This document shows, piece after piece, positions 1 through 8,833 of a DNA stretch of 64,000 nucleotides. The notes under the pieces were generated by a model. It worked only from the letters and a program-made list of their open reading frames with translations. It was not told where the DNA came from and ran no database searches. This DNA comes from Candidatus Dechloromonas phosphorivorans (GTDB lineage Bacteria; Pseudomonadota; Gammaproteobacteria; Burkholderiales; Rhodocyclaceae). A program made the position numbers and the translations under genes. Position 1 is the stretch's first letter; each line of letters opens with the position of its first letter. The stretch spans positions 124,001 to 188,000 of the forward strand of contig JADKBR010000001.1 of NCBI GenBank assembly GCA_016714975.1, in the 5' to 3' direction.

Positions 1-1097
1 CTGGCGATCAGCGACAGCTTGGCGAGAAAGGACTGGTCGAAGCCCAGCACATCGATCATCCACCAGGTCGAGCCGGCACCGGGACCGGGCATGGCACGGA
101 AGACGAAGATGACGATTGCCGTGCCGAGCAGGGTGCGCCTGGAATCCTCATCCAGCTCGCGCAGCAGCTTGGCCATGAGGAAGGTGATGACGGCAAAGGA
201 ACCCAGAAAGATGATCTCCTGACCGAAATCGAGCTGCGAGACTCCCACGGAAACGCTGATGGCGACGAACACCAGACTGCCGCCAAGGATCCACCAGTCG
301 GGCTTGACCGCATCCGTTGGCGGCGCCAGCATTGCACGCAGGCTGATCTCGTCGAAACCCCGGGCACGCAGCCGCCCCATCTCGCGCCGCTTGATCAGGC
401 TCGCCAGCAGCACTCCGGCAACCGAGATTGCCGGGATGACCAGCGCCATGCCATACACCTGGGCGTAGATCTCCATCCGCGCCGCATTCGGCAGGCTTTC
501 GACGCCCTGGAACATCAGCACATTCACAAGCGACACGAGCACGCCGCCGCCGATGATGGCGACGCGGCCGAGCGTCTGCAGCGTCGTGTTCATCAGCCGT
601 CGTGCTTCCGGTGGCAGCGTTTCGCCCTGGTCGTTCACCCGCGGTACCGCTTCCACTGTCATCGCGTCCGCGACCACGTCCTGCAGGACGTAGCCCACCG
701 GCGAGAGCATGGCAGAGAGAACGAACCAGGCCTCCAGCGACATTATTTCGCCCATGTACCGCGGTTCGGCCACCAGGCCAAGCATGATCAACAGGCTGGC
801 CGCGATCAGTGTGGCACCCAGCCACACCAGGCCGGCTTTGTGGCGCCATATCAGGTCGACCAGGTGCCCGAGCGGCATCTTCAGCGCCCACGGAATTCCC
901 GCCCAGAAGCCCAGTGCCGCAAGGAAGGCCGCAGAAAGGCCGAGGTATTCCTTGACGAAGAAGGTGCCGACGATCCCGGTCAGCCCGGACACTCCTGCCG
1001 CAACATAGACCATCAGTGGTGGCAGGTAGGAAAGCCGCATTTCCCGGCCGAGTTCGAGGATATTGTCGTCAAACCAGCGACGGATGGCAGCAAGCAC
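1..1097 (-). CDS. BT1/MFS-type membrane transporter (3' end outside window)
   Basis: Translation of the minus strand gives an uninterrupted hydrophobic protein of at least 365 residues running off the left edge. It starts with a soluble stretch (AIRRWFDDNILELGREMRLSYLP), followed by many membrane segments. Motifs resemble the folate-biopterin transporter (BT1) branch of the major facilitator superfamily: an early GIPWALKMPLGHLVD loop, a DVVADAM motif near residue 140, and FRAMPGPGAGSTWWM near the cut end. I chose the GTG at 1097 because GGAG lies seven bases upstream and the homologous core begins just after it; the frame stays open upstream without a good ATG. The substrate cannot be read from sequence; bacterial members of this family are mostly uncharacterised. 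It is divergent from the hydrolase gene at 1532. Confidence 0.8.
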   Translation of the reverse strand, partial: MLAAIRRWFDDNILELGREMRLSYLPPLMVYVAAGVSGLTGIVGTFFVKEYLGLSAAFLAALGFWAGIPWALKMPLGHLVDLIWRHKAGLVWLGATLIAASLLIMLGLVAEPRYMGEIMSLEAWFVLSAMLSPVGYVLQDVVADAMTVEAVPRVNDQGETLPPEARRLMNTTLQTLGRVAIIGGGVLVSLVNVLMFQGVESLPNAARMEIYAQVYGMALVIPAISVAGVLLASLIKRREMGRLRARGFDEISLRAMLAPPTDAVKPDWWILGGSLVFVAISVSVGVSQLDFGQEIIFLGSFAVITFLMAKLLRELDEDSRRTLLGTAIVIFVFRAMPGPGAGSTWWMIDVLGFDQSFLAKLSLIA

Positions 1098-1531
1098 AAC
1101 AGGACTCCAGAAAATCTGAAACAGGGGACGTTCCGGGAAGGCAAGGCCAGCAAGGCTGACCCGACCATGCCAGGGGGCTGTGGTGGCACATGCATGAGCA
1201 AACGCGCTATTTTGCACCAGGAATTCATGGGCTGCTGCCTTGCATCTGCGCCCGAAGGGAATCCCCGCGAGATGAAGGTGCAAACCCCGTGCCCGGGGCC
1301 ACGTTGGCGGCAACCTGCAGCCGCCCGAGCAACTCCAGGCAATGAAACGGTAGCAATCCTGGAACGACTTGGCCTGTTTTTCAGGATCCTTCGGCGCGAC
1401 ACAAGCGATTGACTCCGGCTGACAGCCCAAGGATACTCACGCAAGCGGGATTGAAGCCCCATCCGTCGTTTCTTCCCACATGCAAAGCGGCGCCGACGCG
1501 CTGATGCCACAAGCCAATCCGGAACAAGACC
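1098..1531. other. 434-base divergent intergenic region
   Basis: This lies between the divergent transporter and hydrolase genes. Open frames cross it on both strands, but none has family-like sequence or a convincing ribosome binding site. I see no terminator, tRNA or strong sigma-70 promoter. It presumably carries the two divergent promoters. Confidence 0.5.
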
Positions 1532-3112
1532 ATGCAAAAAACCATCGGAAAAATCCTCAAGTGGGTGCTGGTGTCACTCCTTGTAATCGGCGTCGTGCTG
1601 CTGGCCTTGCGGTCGTTTCGGGTACTCAGCGGCCCCCCCTTGCAGCCATGGCATACCTTCGTTCCCCAGGAGCTCAGGGCTGATCAGCTCGACGCGGCCG
1701 ACTGGGCCCGTTTTCTCGCGCAGGAGGACGAGATCATGGCCAGCGTGCGCGCCGAGGTCAGCCAGAAGCTGGCGCCCGACCAGCGCGTGCCGATCAATCG
1801 CTATTTCGAGGCGAGCCCGGTCTACCCCGCGCGCTTTGCCCATGACTGGAACCGCTCCTACGTCATGGAACCGGATGGAAAGCCGGTTGGCGTGGTCGTC
1901 CTGCTGCATGGGCTGACTGATTCGCCCTACAGCCTGCGTCATATCGCAAGACGTTATCGCGATCAAGGCTATGTCGCGATCGGCATCCGCTTGCCGGCCC
2001 ACGGCACCGTGCCTGCCGGCCTGACCGACGTCCGCTGGGAAGACTGGATGGCCGCAACGCGCCTGGCCGTGCGCGAAGCACGTCGGCGCGTGCCCGCTCC
2101 GGCGCCGCTGCATCTGGCCGGATTCTCGAACGGCGGAGCGCTGGCGATGAAATACTCGCTCGACGCGCTGGAAAGCCCGCAACTCCCGCATGCCGATCGC
2201 GTCGTTCTGTTCACGCCGATGATCGGCATCACACGGTTTGCGCGCTTCGCCGGGCTGGCCAGCCTGCCGGCGCTGCTGCCGCCATTCGCCAATGCCGCCT
2301 GGCTCAGCGTCGTACCGGAATTCAATCCGTTCAAGTACAACTCGTTTCCGGTCAACGGCGCACGCCAGTCATTCCGCCTGACCGATGCGCTGCAGGGGCA
2401 GATCCAGCGCATGGCGCGCGCGGGCCAACTCGGCACCCTTCCCCCGGTACTGACGTTCCAGTCAGTGATCGATTTCACCGTCAGCACACCGGCGATCCTG
2501 ACGGCTCTCTACGCGAACCTGCCCGACAACGGCAGCGAGATCGTTCTCTTCGACGTGAACCGGACACTCAAGTTCGCCCCGCTGCTGCGCCCGGCCTCCT
2601 ACGTCGCGATCAACCACCTCGCACCCACCGAACCCGCGACCTACCGGTTCACCGCCATCGCCAATGCCAACGACGATAGCGAGGCCACAGTCGAGCGTAG
2701 CGTCGCGCCCGGCCAGTTGCAGGCTACGGTTCGCCCACTGAACCTGCCCTATCCGCCGGGAATCTTCTCGCTGTCGCACCTCGCGATCCCGATTCCGATG
2801 GACGATCCGCTATACGGGATGCATCCCGACCCGAAGACGAAGGACGACTACGGCTACAACCTGGGCGCGATGGATGCCCGCGGCGAGCGCGGTGCACTGA
2901 TCGTCGACCAGGATTTCCTGACGCGGCTGTCATCCAATCCGTTTTTTCCGTATCTGCTCGAGCGAATCGATGGCGAGATCAACCAGCCTTCGCGCCCGTC
3001 GGGACGCAATATCACCATGACTGCACCGCCGGGCCTGCCGGTGCGCGTCGAAGCCGTACTGTCGACGCTCCTTCCGGGCGACGAAGGGCTGCAGCCATTT
3101 TCGGGCCCCTGA
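1532..3112 (+). CDS. Membrane-anchored alpha/beta hydrolase
   Basis: 526 residues. Residues about 10-27 form one hydrophobic segment after a lysine-rich start, so the protein is probably an inner-membrane-anchored or secreted enzyme with its catalytic part in the periplasm. The alpha/beta hydrolase signatures are clear: the oxyanion-hole motif HGLTDSPYS near residue 126 and the nucleophile elbow GFSNGG with Ser about 199. A histidine in FSLSHLAIP late in the protein could complete the triad. This resembles serine aminopeptidase/monoacylglycerol-lipase-like hydrolases (Hydrolase_4), with a long C-terminal half beyond the usual fold. The substrate is unknown; an esterase or lipase role is inference. 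It is a single-gene unit, divergent from the transporter on its left. Confidence 0.8.
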   Translation: MQKTIGKILKWVLVSLLVIGVVLLALRSFRVLSGPPLQPWHTFVPQELRADQLDAADWARFLAQEDEIMASVRAEVSQKLAPDQRVPINRYFEASPVYPARFAHDWNRSYVMEPDGKPVGVVVLLHGLTDSPYSLRHIARRYRDQGYVAIGIRLPAHGTVPAGLTDVRWEDWMAATRLAVREARRRVPAPAPLHLAGFSNGGALAMKYSLDALESPQLPHADRVVLFTPMIGITRFARFAGLASLPALLPPFANAAWLSVVPEFNPFKYNSFPVNGARQSFRLTDALQGQIQRMARAGQLGTLPPVLTFQSVIDFTVSTPAILTALYANLPDNGSEIVLFDVNRTLKFAPLLRPASYVAINHLAPTEPATYRFTAIANANDDSEATVERSVAPGQLQATVRPLNLPYPPGIFSLSHLAIPIPMDDPLYGMHPDPKTKDDYGYNLGAMDARGERGALIVDQDFLTRLSSNPFFPYLLERIDGEINQPSRPSGRNITMTAPPGLPVRVEAVLSTLLPGDEGLQPFSGP

Positions 3113-3319
3113 CCGCGGCTATCGGCGCGCGCAGTTGCACAGACTTCCGCAAAACGCGCATCGGTCAAGTTACCCATCGGGTGAGGGGCGGACTCACCGT
3201 CCGGATCAAGTTTCCCGGAGCGTCCCCGGTTCCGTGATCAGGCAGAATTCACGGATATGTCCGCGATCCTGCCAGCGACACCTGATCCTGACGATCTCGA
3301 GAAAGCACCGGTTCTTTCA

Positions 3320-3396
3320 GATTCGTCATTCCGGCGTAAGCCGGAATCCAGAAAGATCAGAGAACTCGACCCCGGCCTGCGCCGGGGTGACGAATC
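3320..3396. repeat. 77-bp intergenic inverted-repeat element
   Basis: The ends are perfect 9-base inverted repeats, GATTCGTCA (3320-3328) and TGACGAATC (3388-3396). Inside are two further hairpins: ATTCCGGCGTAAGCCGGAAT (3328-3347) and CCCCGGCCTGCGCCGGGG (3370-3387). The CATTCCGGCGTAAGCCGGAAT type is a common dispersed intergenic repeat in proteobacteria. No other copy was noticed in this window. It could be a small non-autonomous element or a bidirectional terminator between the hydrolase and the protease. Confidence 0.7.
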
Positions 3397-3408
3397 GGTC
3401 AGCGGCTC

Positions 3409-3426
3409 CTTAAGTCGGGCTTAAGT
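3409..3426 (+). promoter_or_regulatory. CTTAAGT direct repeat upstream of the DegP-type gene
   Basis: CTTAAGT occurs at 3409-3415 and again at 3420-3426, an 11-base period that puts both half-sites on one helix face. That is the layout of OmpR-family response-regulator boxes. It lies about 70 bases before the protease start, followed by a GC hairpin in the presumed leader (GGCAGGC 3452-3458 with GCCTGCC 3464-3470). The regulator is not identified. Confidence 0.45.
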
Positions 3427-3493
3427 TTCGCCAAGGCATTCTTCCTCCGTCGGCAGGCACCGGGCCTGCCCAGCATTAACTCAGGAGAACGCC

Positions 3494-4960
3494 ATGAACT
3501 CAAACAAGCTCAAACTGACCGCGGGCGCAGCCGCCGTTGTGGCGGCGCTGACCGGCGCCTACACTCTCGGCCACGCCAACTCCCCCGCGTCGCAGGCCCC
3601 TTCGTCGCAAATCACTGCGCCCATCACGATGACCCAGCCAGTCGCGGCTGCGGGCGCCGCATTGCCGGACATGAGCGGCATCGTTGCGCGCAACAGCCCG
3701 TCGGTGGTCAATATCAGCGTATCGGGCACGCGCAAGACAGGCTCGCGCGGACCCAAATCGCCCCAATTTGACGACGATGACTCCATCCCGGACTTCCTCC
3801 GCCGCTTCGGCGCTCCGCAGAATCGGGGCGACGCGCCCGCACGCGGTCTGGGATCGGGCTTCATCGTCAGTCCGGATGGCACGATTCTCACCAATGCCCA
3901 CGTCGTCGACGGCGCTGAGGAAGTCATGGTCAAACTGACCGACAAGCGCGAATTCAAGGCCAAGGTTCTCGGCCTCGATACCGCCAGCGACGTCGCCGTC
4001 CTGAAGATCGAAGCGAAGGACCTGCCGGCAGTCCGGATCGGCTCTGCCGCCAACACCCGCGTCGGCGAATGGGTGCTGGCCATCGGTTCGCCCTTCGGCT
4101 TCGAGAGCAGTGCCAGCGCCGGCATCGTCTCGGCCTTCTCGCGATCCCTGCCCGATGGCAGCTACGTTCCGTTCATCCAGACCGATGTTGCCGTGAATCC
4201 CGGCAATTCGGGCGGGCCTCTGTTCAACATGGCGGGCGAGGTGATCGGCATCAACTCGCAGATCTACTCGCGTAGCGGCGGCTACCAGGGGCTCTCCTTC
4301 GCAATACCGATCGAGGTTGCGATGAATGTCGAAAAGCAGATCGTCGCCCACGGCAAGGTTCAGCGCGGCAGGCTCGGCGTCGGCATCCAGGAGGTCAATC
4401 AGTCGCTCGCCGACTCATTCGGTCTCAAGAAACCCGCGGGGGCATTGGTCGGGTCGGTGGAAAAGGACAGTCCCGCGGCGAAGGCCGGCCTCGAGCCAGG
4501 CGATGTCATTCTTTCCATCAACGGGAAGGAGATCGCCTCCTCCAACGAGCTGCCGGCGATCGTCTCTTCCATGAAGCCCGGCGAGCAGGCGAAGCTTCAG
4601 TTTTGGCGCAAGGGTGAAACCCGCCCGGTGGATGTCGCGGTCGGCACATTCGGCGACGAGAAGCTGGCCAGCAACGATGCCCCCGAAGCTGCCAAGGGTC
4701 GCCTGGGTGTCGTCGTCCGTCCGCTGACCCCGGAAGAGCAGCGCCGTGCCGATGTCAGCAACGGCGTCGTGGTCCAGAATGTCGCTGGCGCAGCCGCCAA
4801 GGCCGGCATTCAGACGGGCGACATCGTCATCGCGGTCAACGGCGAGGCGATTTCCAGTACGGAGCAGTTGCGCAGCCTGATCAGCAAGGCCGGAAAACGC
4901 GTCGCTGTCCTGGTCGACCGCGGCAACGCCCGGATCTTCATTCCCGTCGATCTGGGCTAG
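3494..4960 (+). CDS. degQ: DegP/DegQ-family periplasmic serine endoprotease
   Basis: 488 residues, the usual length for DegP/DegQ/MucD proteins. The N-terminus has a lysine-containing start, a hydrophobic core and a likely signal-peptidase site near HANS, so the protein is periplasmic. The trypsin-like triad is present: His136 (TNAHVVDG), Asp166 (SDVAVLK) and Ser239 (GNSGGPLFN). Two PDZ domains follow, at about 300-385 and 400-485, the first beginning GRLGVGIQEV and the second GRLGVVVRPL. These enzymes degrade or refold damaged envelope proteins. The start is supported by CAGGAGA seven to eight bases upstream. An inverted-repeat element and a CTTAAGT direct repeat lie upstream and a terminator follows, so it looks monocistronic. 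Whether it is DegP, DegQ or MucD cannot be settled from sequence alone. Confidence 0.95.
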   Translation: MNSNKLKLTAGAAAVVAALTGAYTLGHANSPASQAPSSQITAPITMTQPVAAAGAALPDMSGIVARNSPSVVNISVSGTRKTGSRGPKSPQFDDDDSIPDFLRRFGAPQNRGDAPARGLGSGFIVSPDGTILTNAHVVDGAEEVMVKLTDKREFKAKVLGLDTASDVAVLKIEAKDLPAVRIGSAANTRVGEWVLAIGSPFGFESSASAGIVSAFSRSLPDGSYVPFIQTDVAVNPGNSGGPLFNMAGEVIGINSQIYSRSGGYQGLSFAIPIEVAMNVEKQIVAHGKVQRGRLGVGIQEVNQSLADSFGLKKPAGALVGSVEKDSPAAKAGLEPGDVILSINGKEIASSNELPAIVSSMKPGEQAKLQFWRKGETRPVDVAVGTFGDEKLASNDAPEAAKGRLGVVVRPLTPEEQRRADVSNGVVVQNVAGAAAKAGIQTGDIVIAVNGEAISSTEQLRSLISKAGKRVAVLVDRGNARIFIPVDLG

Positions 4961-4975
4961 GCCGGATTGACAAGC

Positions 4976-5014
4976 GGCGGGGGCTGGAGCAGGCGCCAGT
5001 CCCCTCCGCCTTTT
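4976..5014 (+). terminator. Rho-independent terminator after the DegP-type gene
   Basis: A GC-rich stem pairs GGCGG (4976-4980) with CCGCC (5006-5010), then GGG with CCC and CTGG with CCAG, followed by TTTT at 5011-5014. It lies 15 bases after the protease stop and before the convergent marC remnant. Confidence 0.65.
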
Positions 5015-5075
5015 GCCCGCCTCTCGAACAAACCGGTGCCCGAATGTTGGCAGAAAAGTTCATGAATGGTCCGGG

Positions 5076-5736
5076 CTAGGTTCCGACCGCGACCTTTGCG
5101 ACGGTCCGGTACGGCTCGAGAAACTCGACCGCACCGTTGAAGATCAGGCCCATACCCATTGCGGCAACGAAGAACCCGACAATCCGCGTCGCCGCGTCGA
5201 TGCCCTGTCTGCCAATCTTGCGGAGAATCGGCTCGGCGACAAAGGCAAAGATAGGTCACCGCCATGCAGGCGACGATCGCGGCACTGGCCGCAAGAAAGT
5301 GCAGCATTTCCCCTGGCGACTGCTTGATCGTCGATGCCATGCTGATCAATGTGGCGATTGCCCCAGGGCCGAACATGATCGGCATCGCGAGCGGAACGAA
5401 CGCGACGTTGGCATTGCCATCTTCCGTCCGCGGCACGATCCCGCCGGATGGCGGCGGATTGAACAGGTCGAATCCAACCCGGGTAAGAATCACCCCGCCG
5501 ACGACCCGGACCATGCTCAACGGCACATCGAAGAGGCGCAGCAACAGTGTGCCGAAGAGCAGGAAGAAGAAGCAGAGCAGCAGGGCATAGAAGCATGCCT
5601 GCCGGGCTATCCGACGCTGCTCGGTGTCGGGTTTGCCATCGATCAGTCCGAGATAGACCGGCAACGCCTCGAACGGATTGATGATCGCCAGAAGCGTCGT
5701 AAACAGGCTGATGAAAAGCGTAAGGACGGGATTCAC
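5076..5736 (-). pseudogene. marC: MarC-family membrane protein, frameshifted
   Basis: From a GTG start at 5736 (GGAG upstream) the frame encodes a typical MarC/NAAT-family protein: MNPVLTLFISLFTTLLAIINP, then several membrane segments and the FGPGAIATLISMAS motif. After MAVTYL the frame is lost near 5247-5253, and the original frame continues with nonfamily sequence to 4957. In the next frame the family sequence resumes (FAFVAEPILRKIGRQG, then RIVGFFVAAMGMGLIFNG) and stops at 5076. Restoring one base would give about 220 residues, normal for the family. The break is a one-base loss in the stretch CTATCTTTGCC. It may be genuine decay or a sequencing error. MarC proteins are integral membrane proteins of unknown substrate. 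Confidence 0.8.
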
Positions 5737-5755
5737 GTTTCTCGCACTCCGATAG

Positions 5756-6058
5756 TCAGAAAAAGAGCGGGTTAGCGCCGGCCACCGAAACGACCGCCGA
5801 ACTTGCCACGACCAATGCGATCATTGCCGCCAAAGCCTGCCCCCCGGCGCCCTCAACTCTCAAGTACAACGGCGCTCCAGGCAAGTGTAGCTGTTTGATG
5901 AAGACCTCGCGAGATGTTACCAAGCCGAGGCATTTTCGTGGCCGGTGATCGAGTTGGTCGATGGCGAGGGCGACGTCTCTTTCGCTGATGGACACGAAGG
6001 ATATCTTCTCGGGGACGAACTCGCGAATGAAGCCACCCGTGTTCGCCGTCTGCTCCAT
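5756..6058 (-). CDS. Small hypothetical protein with C-terminal membrane segment
   Basis: 100 residues, family not recognised. A strong ribosome binding site (GAGGAGG, eight bases before the ATG) argues that it is a real gene. The first two thirds are soluble and charged (KISFVSISERDVALAIDQL), and the last 25 residues are hydrophobic (ALAAMIALVVASSAVVSV), suggesting a single tail anchor. It lies 19 bases upstream of marC on the same strand and may be co-transcribed with it. An overlapping plus-strand frame lacks any comparable support. Confidence 0.5.
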   Translation of the reverse strand: MEQTANTGGFIREFVPEKISFVSISERDVALAIDQLDHRPRKCLGLVTSREVFIKQLHLPGAPLYLRVEGAGGQALAAMIALVVASSAVVSVAGANPLFF

Positions 6059-6246
6059 CTGCGCTTCCTCCTCAAGCGGACAGGACCACTTGGATCCAAC
6101 GCAGCGCTGACCGGTCCTTGTGTTGAGCGCCGCCGCGTCGCATCATATGCAAGGCAGGTCGATGTTGGCACAACTTCGAATGAATGTTCCGGCGGGAACC
6201 CAACGAGTCGCCGACAAGGCCACAATATGCGAGAAGGGGACGGTCA

Positions 6247-7956
6247 ATGACAACTGGAACACAGACCCGCGGGTTTCGTTTCCCGATGTTTCAGGGAGTT
6301 CTTCCGATCGACGGCTCACGGCTGCCCGGAGACATCATTGCCGGGCTGACGCTGGCGGCGCTCGCCATTCCGGAAACGATGGGGTACACGAAGATTGCCG
6401 GCGTGCCGGTGATTCTGGGCCTATATACCATCCTCATCCCGATCACCCTGTTTGCGATCTTTGGATCATCGCGGCATCTGGTCGTCGGCGCCGACTCGGC
6501 CACGGCAGCGATCCTCGCGGCCGGCCTGACCGGCCTCGCGGTGCGCGGATCGGACGAATGGGTCGCGCTCTGCGCCGTGCTCACCTTCATGGCCGCCGCT
6601 TTCATGTTCGTCGCCCGGCTGATCAGGCTGGGGTTCCTCGCGGATTTCCTGTCACGGACCGTGCTTGTCGGCTTCCTCACCGGTGTCGGCGTGCAGGTCG
6701 CGATCGGGCAGATCTCGGGCATGCTCGACCTGCCGGGCGGCGGGAACGGGCCATTGGAAAAGCTTTCCCACGACCTGCAACACCTTGGCGGGACCAACCC
6801 CTATGCCGCCGCTGTTTCCTTCGCCGTGCTCGCCATCATTCTCGGCGGCAAGAAGATTTCCGAAAAGATCCCGGGCGGCCTGCTGGCGGTCGTCGGCGCC
6901 ATCGTCGTCAGTTGGGCGATCAATCTCGGCGCGCACATGCATACCCTGGGAGAAGTGCCGAGCGGATTGCCGACAATCGGCCTGCCGCACGTGGCCTGGA
7001 GTTGGGATCTCGTGCAGAAGCTGCTGCCCACCGCCTTTGCCTGCTTCATCGTGATCCTGGCGCAAAGCGCGGCGACGTCCCGCGCCTATGCCGCCAAGTA
7101 CAGCGAGAATGCCGACGAAAATGTGGACATGGTGGGACTGGGTATCGCCAACCTCGGCGCCGGGCTGTCGGGCACCTTCATGGTGAATGGCAGCCCGACC
7201 AAGACGCAGATGGTCGATGGCGCGGGCGGGCGCAGCCAGATTTCGAACATCACGACGGCCATCGTCGTCCTCCTGGTGCTGCTGTTCCTGACCAGGCCAC
7301 TGGCATTCATGCCCACTGCCGTGCTTTCTGCGGTCGTCTTCCTCATCGGGCTGGAAATGATCGACATCAGGGGCATGCGCAAGATATTCGCCGAGGCGCG
7401 GGCCGAGTTCTGGGTGGCGTTGCTCACGGCGCTGACCGTGGTCTTTGTCGGCGTCGAGCAGGGCATCATCCTGGCCATGGCCTTGTCGCTTCTCGATCAT
7501 GTCCGACACGGTTACCGCGGGCACAATGCCGTCATCGTCGCCGACACGGTGGAAGGCTGGCAGACCGTTCCGGTCACCAGTCCGGCCCAGATACAGCCCG
7601 GACTGCTGGTCTATCTGTTCAGTCACAGCGCATACTACGCGAATGCCCAGCAACTGGCGGACGAGGTGACGAAGCTTGCAACCGAAGCTCGACCGGGGCT
7701 TTCATGGCTGTGTATCGATATGGTGGCGATGGGCGAGATCGACTTCTCCGCCGCGGCCACGCTGCGGGAGACCGCCGCACTCTTGCAGAAGCAAGGTATC
7801 CGGCTGGTCCTGGTGCACACCTCCGGCGACGTCCGCGCGCAACTGGACCGCTACGGCATCACTGCCACGCTCGGTGCCGATGCCTACTTTGGTTCGATTC
7901 GTGCGGTGATGGAAGCTCATGCCACAGCGACTTCCGCAACTGCTGCGAAGGCGTAA
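6247..7956 (+). CDS. SulP-family anion permease with STAS domain
   Basis: 569 residues from the ATG at 6247, preceded by GAAGGGGA; an earlier in-frame ATG at 6184 would add 21 nonfamily residues. The SulP core has about ten or more membrane segments, with the family start DIIAGLTLAALAIPETMGYTKIAG and the conserved central motif GLSGTFMVNGSPTKTQMVDGAGG. Residues from about 440 form a cytoplasmic STAS domain (LVYLFSHSAYYANAQ, then WLCIDMVAMGEIDFSAA). SulP proteins carry sulfate, bicarbonate, dicarboxylates or other anions. The carbonic anhydrase remnant 850 bases downstream makes bicarbonate worth considering, but that is inference. Confidence 0.93.
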   Translation: MTTGTQTRGFRFPMFQGVLPIDGSRLPGDIIAGLTLAALAIPETMGYTKIAGVPVILGLYTILIPITLFAIFGSSRHLVVGADSATAAILAAGLTGLAVRGSDEWVALCAVLTFMAAAFMFVARLIRLGFLADFLSRTVLVGFLTGVGVQVAIGQISGMLDLPGGGNGPLEKLSHDLQHLGGTNPYAAAVSFAVLAIILGGKKISEKIPGGLLAVVGAIVVSWAINLGAHMHTLGEVPSGLPTIGLPHVAWSWDLVQKLLPTAFACFIVILAQSAATSRAYAAKYSENADENVDMVGLGIANLGAGLSGTFMVNGSPTKTQMVDGAGGRSQISNITTAIVVLLVLLFLTRPLAFMPTAVLSAVVFLIGLEMIDIRGMRKIFAEARAEFWVALLTALTVVFVGVEQGIILAMALSLLDHVRHGYRGHNAVIVADTVEGWQTVPVTSPAQIQPGLLVYLFSHSAYYANAQQLADEVTKLATEARPGLSWLCIDMVAMGEIDFSAAATLRETAALLQKQGIRLVLVHTSGDVRAQLDRYGITATLGADAYFGSIRAVMEAHATATSATAAKA

Positions 7957-8095
7957 TGGGGATTTCGCGGCGCCGCCGGAGGACACAGATGGATCCCTGA
8001 TCCGGTAGCAGCCGCCATGCCGGACGGCGGGTTTAAGGGTGACGGGCCCACTCATCAGGGCAAGTAGGCGAAACCAACACTTGAGAAGGAAGAAC

Positions 8096-8833
8096 ATGGA
8101 ATTCCTGTATGAAGAATGCAAACCAGAATCGCACGTTGGCGGACAACTGTATCAGCTAAAGGTCGCCGACCTGTGCCCGACCCAGAGCGGTGTCGGATTC
8201 GACGAGGTGAAGGCCAAGGTGGAATCCATGCGCCACAAGAGCAAGGACAGTCTGATTGCTCTTCTGATCACGCGACCGGTCCCGATCGTCATTGGCCCTG
8301 AAGGCAGGTTCTACCTGGTCGATCACCATCATCTGGCGCGCGCGGTGTGGGAGCTGTGCCAGAAGAAGAACGAGGCGGGGATCGGTCCAGAAAATGCGCG
8401 GGTGGTCGTCAAGGTGATGTGCAACTGGCGGGTGCTGGCGCACTACCACTTCTGGAAGGCGATGCACGAAAACAACTGGGTCTACCTGTTCGACCCCCAG
8501 GGTGGCGGCCCGTTGCAACCGGCGAAACTGCCAAAACATATCAAGGACATGACCAATGACCCTTATCGTGGTCTCGCCTGGTATGTGCGCGAGCACTTCG
8601 GCTACGACAAGATGGATGCCGACTTCGCCGAGTTCCGCTGGGCGCAGTTCTTCCGCACCCGTGTCATCCTCGACGATCGGCTGCTGAAGAACGAGATCGA
8701 GGACGTGGACATCCTGCTCTCGGAGATGAAGGAAGAAGTGCGGAAGGAGATCGTCGAGGCGGCCATCCATCTCGCCTCATCCCCGGAGGCCGCCGGTCTG
8801 CCGGGTTACACGGGGCACGGCAGCCACGGCTGA
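8096..8833 (+). CDS. ParB-like nuclease-fold protein (ParBc_2 type)
   Basis: 245 residues from the ATG at 8096, preceded by GAAGGAAG; in-frame sequence further upstream has no family likeness. The N-terminal half resembles the putative ParB-like nuclease family (Pfam ParBc_2): YQLKVADLCPTQSGVG, then KSKDSLIALLITRPVPIVIGP, then a histidine cluster LVDHHHLARAVWE near residues 83-95. The middle contains WRVLAHYHFWKAM. The C-terminal 50 residues are charged and helical. No partner ParA or DNA-segregation gene is nearby, so a role in partition is unlikely. It sits between the SulP permease and a carbonic anhydrase remnant, and its 3' end overlaps that remnant on the opposite strand. Function is unknown. 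Confidence 0.8.
   Translation: MEFLYEECKPESHVGGQLYQLKVADLCPTQSGVGFDEVKAKVESMRHKSKDSLIALLITRPVPIVIGPEGRFYLVDHHHLARAVWELCQKKNEAGIGPENARVVVKVMCNWRVLAHYHFWKAMHENNWVYLFDPQGGGPLQPAKLPKHIKDMTNDPYRGLAWYVREHFGYDKMDADFAEFRWAQFFRTRVILDDRLLKNEIEDVDILLSEMKEEVRKEIVEAAIHLASSPEAAGLPGYTGHGSHG

Noticed and set aside
148..891. 247-codon minus-strand open frame rich in Arg, Gly and Ala
   Set aside because: It is a shadow: another minus-strand frame over the same bases encodes a clear membrane transporter with conserved motifs.
1190..1215. Possible sigma-54 -24/-12 promoter (TGGCAC...GAGC)
   Set aside because: The GG-to-GC spacing is 11 rather than the required 10 bases, and the -12 element is poor.
1013..1537. 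174-codon minus-strand open frame upstream of the transporter
   Set aside because: No recognisable family, composition typical of noncoding GC-rich DNA, and it overlaps the transporter start in a different frame.
5945..6250. 101-codon plus-strand frame before the SulP gene
   Set aside because: Antisense to the better-supported small minus-strand protein, and it lacks a ribosome binding site or family signal.
6120..8000. 626-codon plus-strand open frame over the SulP gene
   Set aside because: Arg/Ala/Gly-rich shadow of the SulP permease, which has membrane helices and a STAS domain in another frame.
8096..8833. Chromosome-partition ParB
   Set aside because: It lacks the ParB HTH and dimerisation domains, and there is no ParA or parS-like palindrome nearby; only the ParB-like nuclease-type fold is suggested.
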